Shown: positions 17,007-29,720, counted from the first letter of the stretch. The stretch: DNA of 64,000 nucleotides from Durusdinium trenchii (GCA_963970005.1 CAXAMN010001447.1:802221-866220); one strand, 5' to 3'. The notes: generated by a model from the letters alone, not told the origin. Made by a program: numbers and translations.

Positions 17007-17189
17007 ATCTATCACTTATTAGAGCCCATCACTCACTGATCGGAGGGTGGGATTGGGCAATTCACACCTCACGGATAGGGTTTCACATGTAACACTAGGG
17101 TGAAGAACAAAATGCTTTGTCAGAGTGAACAAGTAACATATACCCTGGGAGTCAAAGACTATAAAAAGAGTGGTCTTTAGGGGACCTGA

Positions 17190-17246
17190 AAGGGAACTTC
17201 CTTTACTTCAGCCAGTCAAAATATAGTCTTTGGACTTCTAGGGTAT
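17190..17246 (+). repeat. Dispersed repeat copy 3
   Basis: Contains GGAACTTCCTTTACTTCAGC and then ATAGTCTTTGGACTTCTAGG, the second box of the family. The GATCCGAGTC box is missing or degenerate, so this is a partial copy. Confidence 0.6.
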
Positions 17247-17825
17247 ACACACCCGCATTTGGCCTTTGCACCTGTCCAGGCGGCCCTAAGTCTCTGGCCA
17301 GACATAGACTGTACGGACCGTCGTCGTGTCCTTCGCCGGTCGACGTGTCCTTCCGGCTCCGCTCCGGACAAGGTCCGTTCCGAATGGCTCGGCCCGACCG
17401 CGTCGCTGGGATCGCGGCGCGGTCTTCTGCCTGTTGGACTTGGAATGGAACCCTTTCTGGTCCGGCCAGTGTATGGAGGACGGAGGGGTGGACGCGAGGA
17501 CCGCGAGTTCGGACAGGTGAACGCCCTAGCTCAGGGATGGCTTGTGGGGGGGGTGGACCTACCAAAACGATCCAAATGGTATCTCTTGAGAAAAGCAACG
17601 AGGAGTAACACTTCAAAGCACTGTTATACTGTTGAAATCTGTTGAATCATTTTGAGAGTGTGTGGCTACATCTTTGGCTCCACATCAAAAACATTAAAGC
17701 CCTCTAAAGCCTGGAACTGGCATGATCAGCCAAGAAACCCTGAGCCCTGAGTTCATTTACAAGGCCAAAGAGTTCCCACGCTCGCTCGCCCACCGTGTCG
17801 ACCGTCTGCGAGTGCACGCCCAACA

Positions 17826-18900
17826 GTGGCCCAACAGCGGCCCAAAGCAGCCAGATCTGCAGCAACTCCAAGAACGTGGCCACCATGCTTTGAGACGATA
17901 CGAATGGCTGCGCCGGTTTCAAACGTCTTCATGCGCGCCGGTTCCAATCTCCGCCCAGGTCCATGAAAAGGAAACGAAAAACAAAAGTTTAAAAAAAAAA
18001 AAAAAAAACAGCAAATGCCCTGAAAATGGTGTTTATTTCGGACTGTTCTCTGAGTGAAAGCGATCCGTGATCAATCAGGCTCGGCGAAACGACATGAAAC
18101 GGAAACGATCGAATCAATGGCGATGGTCATAGCTGTTGCACATGATATTGATACGTCTCTGTAATTCAAAGGGTGTGCCTGATGTACTGCCTGATGTTTG
18201 GTCTCAGAGTGGCACCAAACACGAGGTCGTTCGATCAAGGGGACGCTGCAGAAGGTTCCGGGAGAACCCTCCGCGAAAGCCCAACCTTTCACGTTCTCAA
18301 CGTTTCCACTGGCCCCATGGCCATTCCAGACTTCAAGGACCAGAATCTGAGAGTGAACACCATCATCCCAATGACCTTCTAAGTCCTCCCCGAATCCTTG
18401 GAAACCCGGCTTTGACGCCGCGGTCTGACCTCCGGGCACCCGCGCCCAGCCGTCGGCCGAGACGATGCCCCAGCGCTTGAGGTCGCCCCGCTCCGGGAGC
18501 TCGGCCACCATCTGCCCGAACGGCCGTTTTGTGTTCATGTTCAACGGGCGGCTTGAAGGAAAAAAGGACGGGAGTTGTACAAGTAAGCCTTCAAGTGTTG
18601 GAAAGAGTGTTACAAGTAACCCTTACTGTAAAACTCTTCAGTTGAAGGGAAAAAACGGGTGGCTTGAGTTGTACATTCAAGTGTTACAGGAAGTGTTTGA
18701 AAGAGCAACTCCTCAGAGATGCTGAGATGCTGGTGCGTGCGGCAGATCAAGGGATGCTGGATGAAATCAGGTTGATCTCTTCAAGTCATCCCAGATCACA
18801 ATCTGCAAATGGGCAGGCACTCTTCCTATTCTTCCTCGTGCTCAACTCCTCCTCCTCATTATCTTCTTCATCTTCTTCTTCTTCTTCTTCTTCACGGTCT
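17826..18900. other. Non-coding, repeat-rich stretch with an 18-base poly-A tract
   Basis: No gene supported. A run of 18 A lies at 17991-18008. A duplicated stretch lies at 18,550-18,720 (two versions of TTGTACA-TTCAAGTGTT). A CTT-rich microsatellite is at 18,845-18,900. A GC-rich minus-strand stretch at 18,380-18,540 (reading RGDLKRWGIVSADGWARV) could be an isolated exon, but no splice partner was found. Confidence 0.5.
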
Positions 18901-19062
18901 TCATCCTGGCCATCATGACCATCCTCACTTTTCCTCTTCTCCCCCCGCCATGCTCCTGCCGTTCCCTCCGTGCCCATTGGCCTTGCCACCAGCCGCACGG
19001 CGGAGGACAAAGGTCACCTCCACCGGTCGGTTTCGGCAATTTCGGCGGTGTCGGTCGAGGAA

Positions 19063-19230
19063 GATGTGTGTGTGTGTGTGTGTCTCGATTTTTGGATGAG
19101 GTGTTTCACTCAAGAACACCTTCTTCATTTGGGGGAGTTGATGATGTTTCACTCAAGAACAGGGGTTGGGTTGATGATGTTTCACTCAAGAACAGGGGTT
19201 CTTGATTGGATAGGGGTTGGGTTGATGATG
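19063..19230 (+). repeat. GT microsatellite followed by a 29-base tandem repeat
   Basis: A TG run lies at about 19,066-19,083. It is followed by about 2.5 copies of a 29-base unit centred on GATGATGTTTCACTCAAGAA at about 19,096-19,230. Confidence 0.75.
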
Positions 19231-21300
19231 TTTTTGAACGGTACAGGACCAAACCGAGAGTGAGACTGTGACTTCAAACAGGACCCAGGCCTTTTGAGCT
19301 GATGGGACATCACAACAATAATGTCCAGAGGGTGGGAGGGGAGTCGGAAAAAGAACTGAATCCTCTTCATTCAGGTAAAAAGTAGTAACGTTCAATCACG
19401 TGGATGTTACCGGAAAACTGCAAACAAACGGCACCCTGCAGGCCGAAACGTTTGACATGAAAACTACACCGCAACGTCTCAAAGCAACGAACCGTCTTCG
19501 GAAAGCAAGAACCTCTTCGGAACCTGTTCGCCCGCCCATCTGTTGCCACATGACGTCATCATTGGCCATACCTGCCGTTCCGCCCAAAAGAAACCGTGCC
19601 GCCGTGCCGTGCCGCCGTGGGGCGCCGGCGCACCTCGTCATCTTGAAGCTTCACCTGAAACGAAGCAACCGGCCGAAGCGACTTTCCTCCGAACCGATCG
19701 AAGGGTCGCGTTTGGGTGTACGACCGAATGGGGAGAAAGACACGGTTCTTGTGTGTCATTTTGGGTCCGGTCGAAATTCAGATCCGAAAACGATCCTCCA
19801 GAAGCTTTCTTCACGCTGCCCTGCAAGACGCTTCTTCCTCCCTACGCTTTCAATGCACATGAACTCCGAATCCACCGGCGGGACGGACTCCAGCAGTCGA
19901 CGTTTTGAAGCCGTCGACTGACCTGCTCCGGAGCGGGAGGGGACGGGCGTTGATGGACGTGCGGTCCGAACAGCGCGCGCGTGGGCCACCCGGGTGGATC
20001 AGCTCCCAGGTGGATCAGAGTTGCTGGTTCTTCTGATGTTATTGCGTTCTTGCGATCAGAACTAGCAAACTGAGACCCAACCTGAGACCCAAAGGCGTGT
20101 TCCAATATGGTTTTCTTGGGATCCTTAGAACAAGTGGCTGTTGGACTGGGGAAACATCGTTCGAAGTGTTATTTTTGCATTGGGACTAGGGTTTCCAGGA
20201 AGAGAGCCAGCAGGGCCGCCAAAGCGATGCGAGTGGCTCCCAGGTTCTATGGCCGCTTTGGAGCCCTCAAGTAGGTAGAAGATGAGGTCAGCTCCAACAA
20301 AATCAACCATTGTACAATTCCAAAGGCTCTACAGGTTCCCAAAACAGGTTTGGGGAGAGGTTCGTATACGCATTCCTACAGATTCCGTTCCGTTCCTTTC
20401 CATGTGGGGACGATGGCAAGTGCCAGATCTGACCCTCGACCTTCCGCGCCTTCAACTCATCCTCCTTCTCCTCATCTGCCGAGATCACAGGCACCTGAAG
20501 CACGGAAGCCACCCTTTTGTTGACTCAAAGGCAGAGGGTCCGTGCTTCCACGAACCCTCTGGGTCTGGGTTTGAAAAGGACTCCCCTGTTTTCTTAAAAA
20601 TTTTGTGAAAGGTTTGGGGTTCATGTTCTGGTCTTCCTTGAGCAAGCTCAGTCATAGCACCAGCAGACTGGAAGGTCGTTCGTTACAGGTGGGACACGAC
20701 CCATCCGACCATTCACCCCATTCACCATTCACAGCATGCTTTCCTGTGGAGAACCTGCCAAAGAATCTGTCTCTTAACTCGTGCATGTTGCTTTATTCAG
20801 TACCACCCCCCACCGGTAGAACTCAAGTGATGCACAGGCGACTCTCCCACGTTCCGGGCTTCAACGACAACGGCGAACCGGACTCGGAGAAGTGAACGGA
20901 GTCACCGGTAGTTCGAACACGGTGCGCGAGGCTTTCGGGCCGTTCTGGGTGACCCGTTTTTGGGTGAGGTCACCCGTTTGTGTTCCAAAAGCCACCGACC
21001 TAGACCTAGACACTGTAAAAATGCTTGGATTCTCATGATAGACCAGCAAACGCTCATGAATCGGCTTTTCATCATACCAAATCGATGCATGAAAACCTTG
21101 AGATCATGCTGACCCGGTTTCATGATGACCTGACCCGGCTTTCATTCCTCACAGCATCCGGCGTCGCTCTGGGCGTCGACGGTGTGAGCTGACCCCGCTG
21201 GCCCTCTCACCTCGATGGCTTCGCCCCGCAACGACCTCGCTGGAGGAAGACCATGACTGCGGCGAGACTGGTTGAGAATAAGGGGAAAGGCTGACGTTGA
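19231..21300. other. Non-coding stretch, nothing firm
   Basis: Several short frames of 60-170 codons exist on both strands, but they overlap each other and lack domains, splice partners or family resemblance. I support no gene here. Confidence 0.5.
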
Positions 21301-21305
21301 TGATG

Positions 21306-21431
21306 AGGAGGATCTTATGGTTGTTGTGGTTGTGGTTGTGGTTGTGGCTGTGGCTGTGGTTGTGGTTGTGGTTGTGGTTGCGGTTGGGGTTGCGATTGTG
21401 GTTGTGGTTGTGGTTGTGGTTGTGGTTGTGG

Positions 21432-21462
<31 letters not shown>

Positions 21463-21522
21463 GGTTGTTGTTGTTGCTGTTGTTGTTGCTGTTGCTGTTG
21501 CTGTTGTTGATGATGATGATCA
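21306..21522 (+). repeat. Compound TTGTGG / TTG simple-sequence repeat
   Basis: About 200 bases of (TTGTGG)n merging into (TTG)n and (CTG)n. It yields Val/Leu/Gln homopolymer-like frames in every register (for example poly-Gln on the minus strand), which are artefacts of the repeat. Confidence 0.95.
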
Positions 21523-21735
21523 GTAGGTACCCATGTCCCCACCCTGCAAGGACTGTTGTTTGCCGCACGTCTTTTTCTGCGTCATCGCCGGTCGTCCAAC
21601 GCGAACGACGCCATCTGCTGCAGAATGGCTGCGCCTCAGATCAAATGGCTCGTGCAGCCGATCTCTGCGCTGTTCGTTTTGGTTCAACATCAACCCTGGG
21701 AATCCTACCATGTTTGAAAAACGGTCTGACTATAG

Positions 21736-21804
21736 GACTATGATCCGAGTCAAGGAACTTCCCTTAACTTCGGCGGATCACCTCAATCGTCGAACTGGAC
21801 TTCT
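21736..21804 (+). repeat. Dispersed repeat copy 4
   Basis: TATGATCCGAGTCAAGGAAC, then TTCCCTTAACTTCGG, then GGACTTCTAAAC. Same family and orientation as copies 1-3. Confidence 0.65.
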
Positions 21805-24800
21805 AAACATATCGTTGGTCCCCAGGGGAAGATGCCCCAAATGAAAAGGAACATTGGCGAAGTGTGCAGCACGATGTCGCTCTTGATTCCCAGGCAGTTT
21901 TGGGTAGCCAACAAAGATTCATAAAACATCACGAGTGGATTCAATCCATCTGTTGCAGAAGCTTCCAAACTCTGACCCTGGAAACCGACCATGTGCGGTT
22001 TGAATGGACTCAAGTTGAGGTGACTGGACGATTTGCAGATCTTGAAGGAAAAAGGAAAAACAAAGCCCTGTCACATGGTCCTTTACATTCCGTTTTCCGT
22101 TGGGAGGTGTTGCAGAGGCAAAGACTGTCCCGATTCATCGGCCCCCCCGTCCACCGCGGCACCGCTCAGTGCGCTCAACACGCCCAGCGCCAGCCCCACT
22201 CCATCCACACCGCCGCCGCCAGACAAAGCAGTGGCCAGGGAAATGGCGCAGGCGCCAGAGTACCTGGGAAAATGGACTTCTCCATCTGTTGAACTGGACT
22301 TCTCTCAGGGGCCCGGGAAAGTATCGCTGGATCGTCCGACTCTGCCCAAAAGCACGACCTCCGCCCTATGGGACGAGCGCACACGTTGGCAGCCAGCGGG
22401 GGGGATCATGCCCAAGAGCGTGGCGGGCAAGAAGGTCTGGAAAGGCACGTCGCTCAACGGCAGCGCATAGTTGTTGACCCAACTGGGGATCGGTGACAAC
22501 CTCGAGGATCAGATGTCGCGTGGAGGCAAGGTGGGAGTGTGGCCTCTCAAAACCAAAGGTCCCATCCAGTGGTGTTGAGTGAGTGAGTCACAAAGGAGTG
22601 GGTTGAGTACGGGGTCCCACCATGTGAGGTCCCACGAGTGAGTCACCAAGGAGTGGTGTTTAGTCCCATCCAGTGAGTGGATGTTCTTGTCATCCCTATC
22701 CTCCAAGCTCGGCACTCCTTGACACGTTTGAACTCAGCGACTCAGCGAAAAGTTCGCAAGTACACGGTCAACCGCCAGGCCAAAAGCACGGACTCCCAGA
22801 TCTAAGAAGGGGCCCAGTCAGACACCGGAAAGAAACACATTGCGAAATAGTGTTTTCAGACGTTTTCGGGGCCAAAGCTGTAGCCCCACATTGCTGGAAA
22901 CCATCAATCCCTGCCCACCTTGCCAGCAAGCAGAAGCGGAAGGCATCCCTTTGCACGCCCCGCCGCACCCGCGCGCCCCACTCACCAGCCGCCGTCGGTA
23001 GCACGCCCCTTGGCACAAGGTTGCTGGCGCGGCGCGCGATGCCAAAGGTCACAGCAGCCGCAGCGCCCTGCACTGCTGCCGTGAACGTGGCGTGTTGGGG
23101 AAGGGAGAGTAACTGTGTTGGTGGGTGTTGGTGAGTGTTGGAAGTCAACACTCCTGCAATCTCCAATGATTCGAGGAGATTTGGCGGCTCAACCAACCCC
23201 TCACCATTGACGCTTTAAAGCCCGTACTAACCTGCCACGGTCCATGTGTGAATATCATGAACAGCTCACCTGTGGCCACTCCTCAGCCACGACAGGAGAA
23301 CTTCAGCTAGGCCCCTAGCTGATATCAGCTCCCTCTCTCTCTTCCACGGAGAATCACAGCCAATCATGCAACGTTGCACATGTTAAGCCTGTTGAGCCCA
23401 AGGCCGGGAGTGAAACGTCTGAGTCGACTGTCGGCTCAACAGGATTTCCTCCACCGCCGAGCCAAGGCTCGGACGACCCGCCGATGCGGCGGAGCGATCT
23501 CGAAATCGAGCGGAACGAACCAGACTTCACCCATCTTCCACAAGACTTCTAAACCAGACTGGTCAACATCGACTAAGCAGCTCAAGTGAGCTTCACACGC
23601 AAAAAAAGTTCTTTGCTTCGATGAATTGGAAAGCTCGGGTGCGAGAATGCAAACGTGAGAGCGTCCCCAGCCTTGGTCGCTGCTACCACAGCTACTCCCG
23701 GCAAGAAGCCAAAGACTGCTCCTGAATCCAAACCGAAGGTGAAAGACCATCCAACTAAGTATCCCGGTAACCATTTAGGGGATGGGATCGTGGAAACAGA
23801 CTTTGTAGTACAGAATGACCTGAGCCTTACAAAAAGGGGGTTGCAACAGGGATCCAAAAGTATCTGCCTATCCCTTCCCACCCATTCCCTCGATCACCCT
23901 ATAGATCAACGAAAACGCAAAGGGTTCGCTAGCTGGATGTATTTGTTCCCACTCCCGAGGCCCTACATCTTAACAAACCACCGCAAGAAAAACCCTGTCC
24001 TGATGGCTGTTCTGATCAGTTCTGATGACTGTGCCAGTTCTGAAGTGATTGATTCAGCACCCCTTGGACTTGGCCATGTGGGCCTCTTCCCGTGGCCCAG
24101 ATGTAAAACCATCTCAAACGGAGAGGATGTGGGTGTGGGGATCGGTCAAACTGGATAAAGCAAAGGATGCCAACTGGCATCGTGGGTCATGGCACCAGAC
24201 CAACCCGTTGACCTACCTCCATGGTCCTTCACTAGATGTTGGAACCAGGACTCCAGGCTTTGACCCAACCCCAACTATCAGCAACTCCTCGATTTCTTCT
24301 TCACTTCGTGACGTTGGAGCTCTTGTTTTAGGGACCTGATCGAGGCCAAATCAACTGACCTCAAATTCCGGGGCATCAAGTTCGGTCCCGAACTGAAGAA
24401 GGTATCAACAGCTACAACCACCGTCCCAACGCCAACTCTCTCTGCCCTTGCGGCGCCGCGTCTCCTGCTGTCAGCTCAAAGGCAGCAGTGCCGGGGAAGC
24501 AGGCGACGATGGCCGCGCAGTGCAAGAGCCTCACGTACGCACTCTTGGCAAGGTGTGGGTTCTGCCACTCAGATCGAATAGACTGCAGGTGAGCACACAG
24601 GCAGGAAAGCTTCTGAACAAACTCATGAAAAGGCTGATGTTCTGGAGTTGCTCTTGTAAAACAATCAGTGCAGAGATTTGCACAGATGTTTTTTAAGGTG
24701 AGAAGGTGATTGTTTTTTTGGCAAAGTCGGATGCTGTGACTTCTCTCAATCTGCGTCTTCAGCGTCTTCCTGCCAGAAGGAGACAAAGCTCTAGAAGTAC

Positions 24801-26130
24801 ATTGACATTGCACGGTGATATCGTGTGTGTGTGTGTGGATTGGTACAATGGCTGTTTGGCCCATCAGCCATACCAATACACTCCCAGTCTGTCATTCTTC
24901 TCGAGTCGCATCCTGAACGATGCTCACATGACTCACATGCGACCTCAATAGACTTTGCATGCAAATCATGTAGGTTCAGAATAGATGCCACCATGGAAAC
25001 GCATATCTAATGCCAATATTTACCGTGGTTGACTTCAGTATATTCTGAATCCATGAGTGAAATCCCAGAAGTGAGGTTTTAGATCTAGCCTTCATCACCG
25101 GGGTTGACTTCAGCATCTATTCTCAAGTAACAGGTGAAGACTGATGAAGGCTGTGCCTTTTGGTGTGCGAAAACAACACAAAACACGCCACGAAAGCACG
25201 CGAGACGGCGTCTAGGAGCCGGCAATCACGCGACGCACGACCACTGGCCTACGATTTGTTCCTATGACTTACCCGGCACGCTCCACCAGGATTAACCATG
25301 GACAACTCCAAACAAGTGGTCCGATCCAGTCAGTGAATGTCACAGGGGCACCCCGACTTCCTCCAAGTTCGGCACCCCCTTCCTTTGTCACTCCTGAAAA
25401 ATTTATATACCCGTTTTGATGGATCTCGGTGGATCTCGGGGTAATGCTCACGTCCACCGCACGCCACCGGTCCAGGCCAGGCGGCATAAAGGGGGCCGGA
25501 CCATAGGGCCCATCGCGCATCAGTTCCAGAGCCGTTTGGGCCATCGAGTTGCCTCGGACGGCAGACACGCCTGCGCGGAGGAAACCGACTAAGCGGATCC
25601 CAATGGCGGGTTGGGGAGGACTGTGGGGTGATCCGTTAAGCCTTGAAGAGTTGATAAAGATGAATAAACTGCAATGCTGTTGTTGGGTTAAATACCTTGA
25701 CTCGTCCAATTCAACCATATATCTTGGGCACCACCTCGGGTGGCCACCCACTAATGCTGGGTCATCCCCGCATCCCATCATGGGAACGGCCGAGCCGCTG
25801 TCAAAGGCCAAGGCATTGGAAGGCAACAAGAAGGCCAACAGCAGTGCCTTTCGACCGTCGAGGCGCCCTTGGTCCCGGAGGAGCTTTTGGTCGAGTTTGT
25901 TCGACCAGAAGTGGTTGGCTGGAACTGGCACGTCACGTTTCATTGCTCCAAGTAGCCGTTGTCATTAGCTCCACCCACAAGGTCAAGGCACGTTGACAAC
26001 ATAGTCCCCGCTTTCAACCGTAGTTACCATCTGAGACCCGAGATTTTGAGTTTAAGCCCACGAAATCCTTTGCTTCAACCTCCAGCTCTACGCAGCTCAA
26101 GAATCAAGAAGCCACCTGGAAAGGCGTATG
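21805..26130. other. Long non-coding stretch with minor repeats
   Basis: No gene supported. Minor features are a local duplication of the GAGTGAGTCACAAAGGAGTGG type at 22,570-22,680 and a GT microsatellite at 24,821-24,838. Short frames lack domain or splice support. Confidence 0.45.
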
Positions 26131-26345
26131 AAAACATTTTTTTTGTGCGAAGGCTGTTTTTGGACAGAATTTTTCGAGCGGACATTTTAATTAACAAATT
26201 AGCATAATTAGCCGTATGGACAAAAAAAATACTGTACAAAAGCGTACCCATATGAAACCCAAACTTTATCAACGTTTTATTGACCAAAACCCAAACAAAT
26301 ATTATATTGATAAAACCCCAATCAAACCCAATATTCGGAGGAATT
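26131..26345. other. AT-rich island
   Basis: About 215 bases markedly richer in A and T than the surroundings, with several poly-A/T runs and ATTAATTA-like words, embedded in roughly balanced or GC-rich DNA. It has no recognisable termini. It could be a small AT-rich insertion or an intron remnant. Confidence 0.5.
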
Positions 26346-28752
26346 CCAGCCGTATTTGTCCACAAAACAGGCCGGATGCACGGATTTTGTTACGCGCCAC
26401 GTGTTTGAACCCAACAAACATGCACATTTGGATTCCCTGGCACATCATGCCCTCCTCGCCTGCAGCACGAAGTAGCTCCTTCGGACTGCCGTCCTCCGTC
26501 GCGCGACCGAGCCGCTCGTCGCCTCGGGCCGCACGGAGCCGCGCCGCTCGAGCCGAGCGGAAGGAGGCGCCCGCGCCATGGGTCCTCTGACGCACCCAGG
26601 TTCTTCAGTTACCCAACTTGATATCTTCACAATCTTGAGACCTGGAGAAGGTTACAGACTTCAGAAAGGTGGGACCCTGCATTTGGCTCATGTGGCGACC
26701 GGTGTCCCAACGACCTGTCGCAAGCAAAGGATCTCTATTTCCAAATTGCCATTGTTGGTCATACACAGCAGGAATTCACCTCATCTACGAAACCTTCACC
26801 CAGCACCCTACACATCCCTACACCAAGAGCAACCTCATGGCGCTCAAACCCGCGCGACGGATCGGGAAGGGATGCGATGGACCGAACAGACCTAAGCGGC
26901 TGAGCTTTTGGAGCAGGCCACCAGGCCACCCAAGAGGGCACGGCTGACGGAGCCGCCATCGGCGGTAGCAGAATCCTGCAGACTTCGTGGGTGGGGCGAG
27001 ACTGGGCTGTTGAGGGGTGCGATTTCGTTTTGACCTACGCCCCAAGATCTCCACCGACTCCTGTGCACCATTGACCCTGCACCATCCACCTCTGTGTTGG
27101 GGGAAGGCCAGCAAAACCCAGCGGTTCGGTTGCATTTATGAGTTTTTAGACAGCGAATACAGTATTTCGAGGCTCTAGACAATCTTTGTAGATACGTTGA
27201 TCCAAACTGCAATTCACCTGCATCTCCTCTTCCCTCAAACCAATAAAACGGAGTCTTGGGGTGAGAAGCCCTGAAGAGCCAGCATCTGCACGCCACCCAC
27301 ACCTGCAAAAGTCACACTCATGGCATATCAATTTCAGGAATCACAAAACATGCCGAACTGGGAGGATAGGGGTGCCCAGAACATTCACTCACTGAATTTG
27401 AACAAAAGACCACCCAACTCCATGTGACTCCTGGTTAGTACTGTTTAGTGCTTTTCAAAGATTAGATACTGAATTCTGGAAAGCCCTACCCCTCGCCACT
27501 CGCTCCCCCATGCACCACTCCTTCACCCCGTGGAGCATTGGCGCTCTAGCGGCGCTGGGAATGGCCGCGGGAAGGGCCGCGCGCGGCCGCGCGCTTGCGG
27601 GGGCGGCTGGGAACATCCGTCGAAGCCCAAAAACGGTTTTTTCGTCAGAGATGTTCGTTCCCAGTTGGTGGCTTGGACCGTCTGGAGCAGGTGTGCAATG
27701 TCCCAGAGCAGCTAGAAGTCCTTTTTACCTTTGTCTGCAGGTCCTGAATTTAGTTCAAAATCTGCAGGCAGTGGTAAAAAGAAGAAGCAGAAGTTGCCCC
27801 AGCCTTAGGAATTTCCGACGTCGGTTTTCCATGCAGTGTCCCATATACTTTATCTAATTCAGCATACATCGCACCTCTTGCACCTCGTGTCTAAAACCTC
27901 AGAGCCAACCAATCTGAAGGATCAGTGTCATGGGTTTGGGCCAAAACCAGAAGCGATGCATCCCTTGCAGCGACCACAGAGGCGCGAAAGAAGGCTCAAC
28001 GCCACAAAATGTGAAGCTACACGAAGCCATACTTCAGTGTTTGCCAAACCAAAATGGTTTTTTGCGGCACACCAACAAGTCTTATACTTCACGTTTCTCT
28101 CGCACGACATTTGAAAACTGACCCCGAAAAGACTCCCGTGATGAACGGCTGATGCAGGCTGGCGCACTTGCATCATAAACTCGAGAAGGACCCAAAAAGA
28201 AAGGCCACCAATGCTCTTGGAGATCGCTCGTCTATCTGATTGGTCACCAAACCCTAGCCCTCCAAGACCATTCAAAGGAAGGTTATTCATTAAGCCCATC
28301 AAACCAATGGTGCTTGGAATGCCAGGAGCAAATGTGTGATCCTAAGATCTGTTCTCGAACCGTCGGACGCCGGCTTTTCTCTCCGGAGGCTCTCGGAGAC
28401 TTCAGTGAGCTAGCGACAGGAGCCGGTAGCCTGGGCAAACGATGCAAACGTGAGCACGTGGCATCCTGTCGAAAGGAATTGTAATCCCACACCCTTGCAA
28501 CCCAAATGGTTGACTTGAGAACATCAGGGTGCTCCAACACATGCACCCAAGAAACCCCCTTGACCAAGCCAAAGCCAACACGAGATGCCGCAGCCATACT
28601 CTTCCTGCTGGGAGCAAATGGAACGTCTCCATTTTCCAGTAAATTCCCTGGTGACAGTTGATGCTGTGAGACCATCCTGACAAATCCAAGTACTATTCAA
28701 ACGGCTAGCTACCCCGACGCAGCAACACGCTCTCTCCACTTTTTCAACGAAC
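26346..28752. other. Intergenic stretch with one GC-rich exon-like patch
   Basis: At 26,450-26,590 both strands are open and GC-rich (Arg/Ala-rich translations), a look often given by dinoflagellate exons. No splice partner could be joined. The rest shows nothing I can support. Confidence 0.4.
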
Positions 28753-29280
28753 TCAGGGCTCATCCACCTCCTTTGCCTTTCGCTTGCGCGACTTGGACTT
28801 GGACGCGGCCGACGCCTTCGTCGCCTTCGTCGCTGTCTTCTTCGCCTTTGGCGCGGTCTTCGTAGAATCCGTGCCTCCGGGCTGCGGGTTTTCCTCAGCC
28901 TCCTTGAGGCCCACACAGTATTCATAGAACATCCTCATGCGCAAGGACTGTTGGTAGTAGCTCGGGTTGGCCAAGGCAAAGGCTGCATAGCCCTTTTTCT
29001 TATAGCAGGTCTTGAAGCGTTGATTCCGATACCTGCCACTATCCATCTTCTCGTTGTGGAAGTCCTGGGGCCTCTCGCGCACCTGTTGCCACAAGGGCCG
29101 CTTGTCCTGTTGGTACAAATCCCACAACTGAAAGATGTCCACATTGCTCTTCTTTGATGCTGACCGTAGCACAAGCCTCTGAGTCGTCGGATAATAGGTC
29201 ACCCCTCCTCCTGTGTAGGTCCTCAAAGATGCCCGAAGCACAGAGAAGGGGAAAACAGCGGTAGCGAAGAGGCTTTTCAT
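28753..29280 (-). CDS. Small hypothetical protein with Lys/Ala-rich tail
   Basis: Open frame from ATG 29278-29280 to a stop at 28753-28755, 175 codons, intron-free. The N-terminus (MKSLFATAVFPFSVLRASL) is hydrophobic with an Arg and could be a signal or transit peptide. The middle is rich in Tyr, Phe, Arg and Gln (QLWDLYQQDKRPLW, RNQRFKTCYKKKGYAAF, YYQQSLRMRMFYEY) and predicted helical. The last 50 residues are Lys/Ala/Thr-rich (TKATKASAASKSKSRKRK), as in a DNA-binding or nucleolar tail. I do not recognise the family. The composition changes along the chain look protein-like and the same-strand frame is far longer than its neighbours. Alternatives are one exon of a larger gene or a retrocopy. 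A start slightly upstream is possible only at a non-ATG codon. Confidence 0.5.
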   Translation of the reverse strand: MKSLFATAVFPFSVLRASLRTYTGGGVTYYPTTQRLVLRSASKKSNVDIFQLWDLYQQDKRPLWQQVRERPQDFHNEKMDSGRYRNQRFKTCYKKKGYAAFALANPSYYQQSLRMRMFYEYCVGLKEAEENPQPGGTDSTKTAPKAKKTATKATKASAASKSKSRKRKAKEVDEP

Positions 29281-29399
29281 GAGCAAATGAAAAAGCGTGA
29301 CTCCGTGCTTAGCAGGTCTTTGTGGCTTACACTACCCAAAAGGAAAGGAAGAAAACTCAGACTGTCATTCTCTTCCAACATCCCCTCTATCCCTTTGCT

Positions 29400-29720
29400 T
29401 CTCCCATTCTCCAACCACAAATCGGCGCCTCGCAAAGCGTCCACTCCGACATTTGTGCTCCCCATGCGTCTTTGGCAAATGATAGCTCAAGGCCGACGTC
29501 TTTGGCTTCGCAACCTCGCCCGCAGCCGTCTTCGACCTCGAGCGGCCGCCTGCGGGCGTCAGGCGCCCCGACAAGAAGCGCTCCACGAAGTCGCGCGCGT
29601 CGTTCTCGGACACGTCGCGCACCTTGCGACGCGCGGATCTTTCGGTCGACTCGCGAGCGGGTTCGGGCGGTCGCGGAGAGAGGCCAATGAAAGCGAACCT
29701 TCGGGAGGGGCGAGTGGAGG
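29400..29720 (-). CDS. GC-rich exon-like patch, unassigned
   Basis: On the minus strand a frame reads KVRDVSENDARDFVERF, then LSGRLTP, then a basic RSRSKTAAGEV stretch, in very GC-rich sequence with third-position G/C bias. The pattern FVERFLSGRLTP slightly recalls the end of a thioredoxin/PDI fold (F-L-x-G-x-L-x-P), but no CxxC is present. The opposite strand is also open, so strand choice is uncertain. No splice sites were fixed. Confidence 0.25.

Larger units (their letters stand above)
16304..17825 (-). repeat. Candidate long terminal repeat (5' LTR of the element), boundaries tentative
   Basis: TGTTGGGC at 16304-16311 and GCCCAACA at 17818-17825 form a perfect 8-base inverted terminus of the TGTTG...CAACA form typical of copia LTRs. 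The inner end lies upstream of the polyprotein as expected. A second GCCCAACA follows immediately (about 17828-17836), so the outer end is ambiguous. The partner LTR would lie left of base 1, so identity between the two cannot be tested. The interval also contains three copies of a dispersed repeat (16511, 16947, 17190), which could mean it is ordinary repeat-rich DNA instead. Confidence 0.35.

Noticed and set aside
21272..21743. Overlapping frames rich in Val, Leu/Trp or Gln
   Set aside because: Products of the TTGTGG/TTG simple repeat; every register is open.
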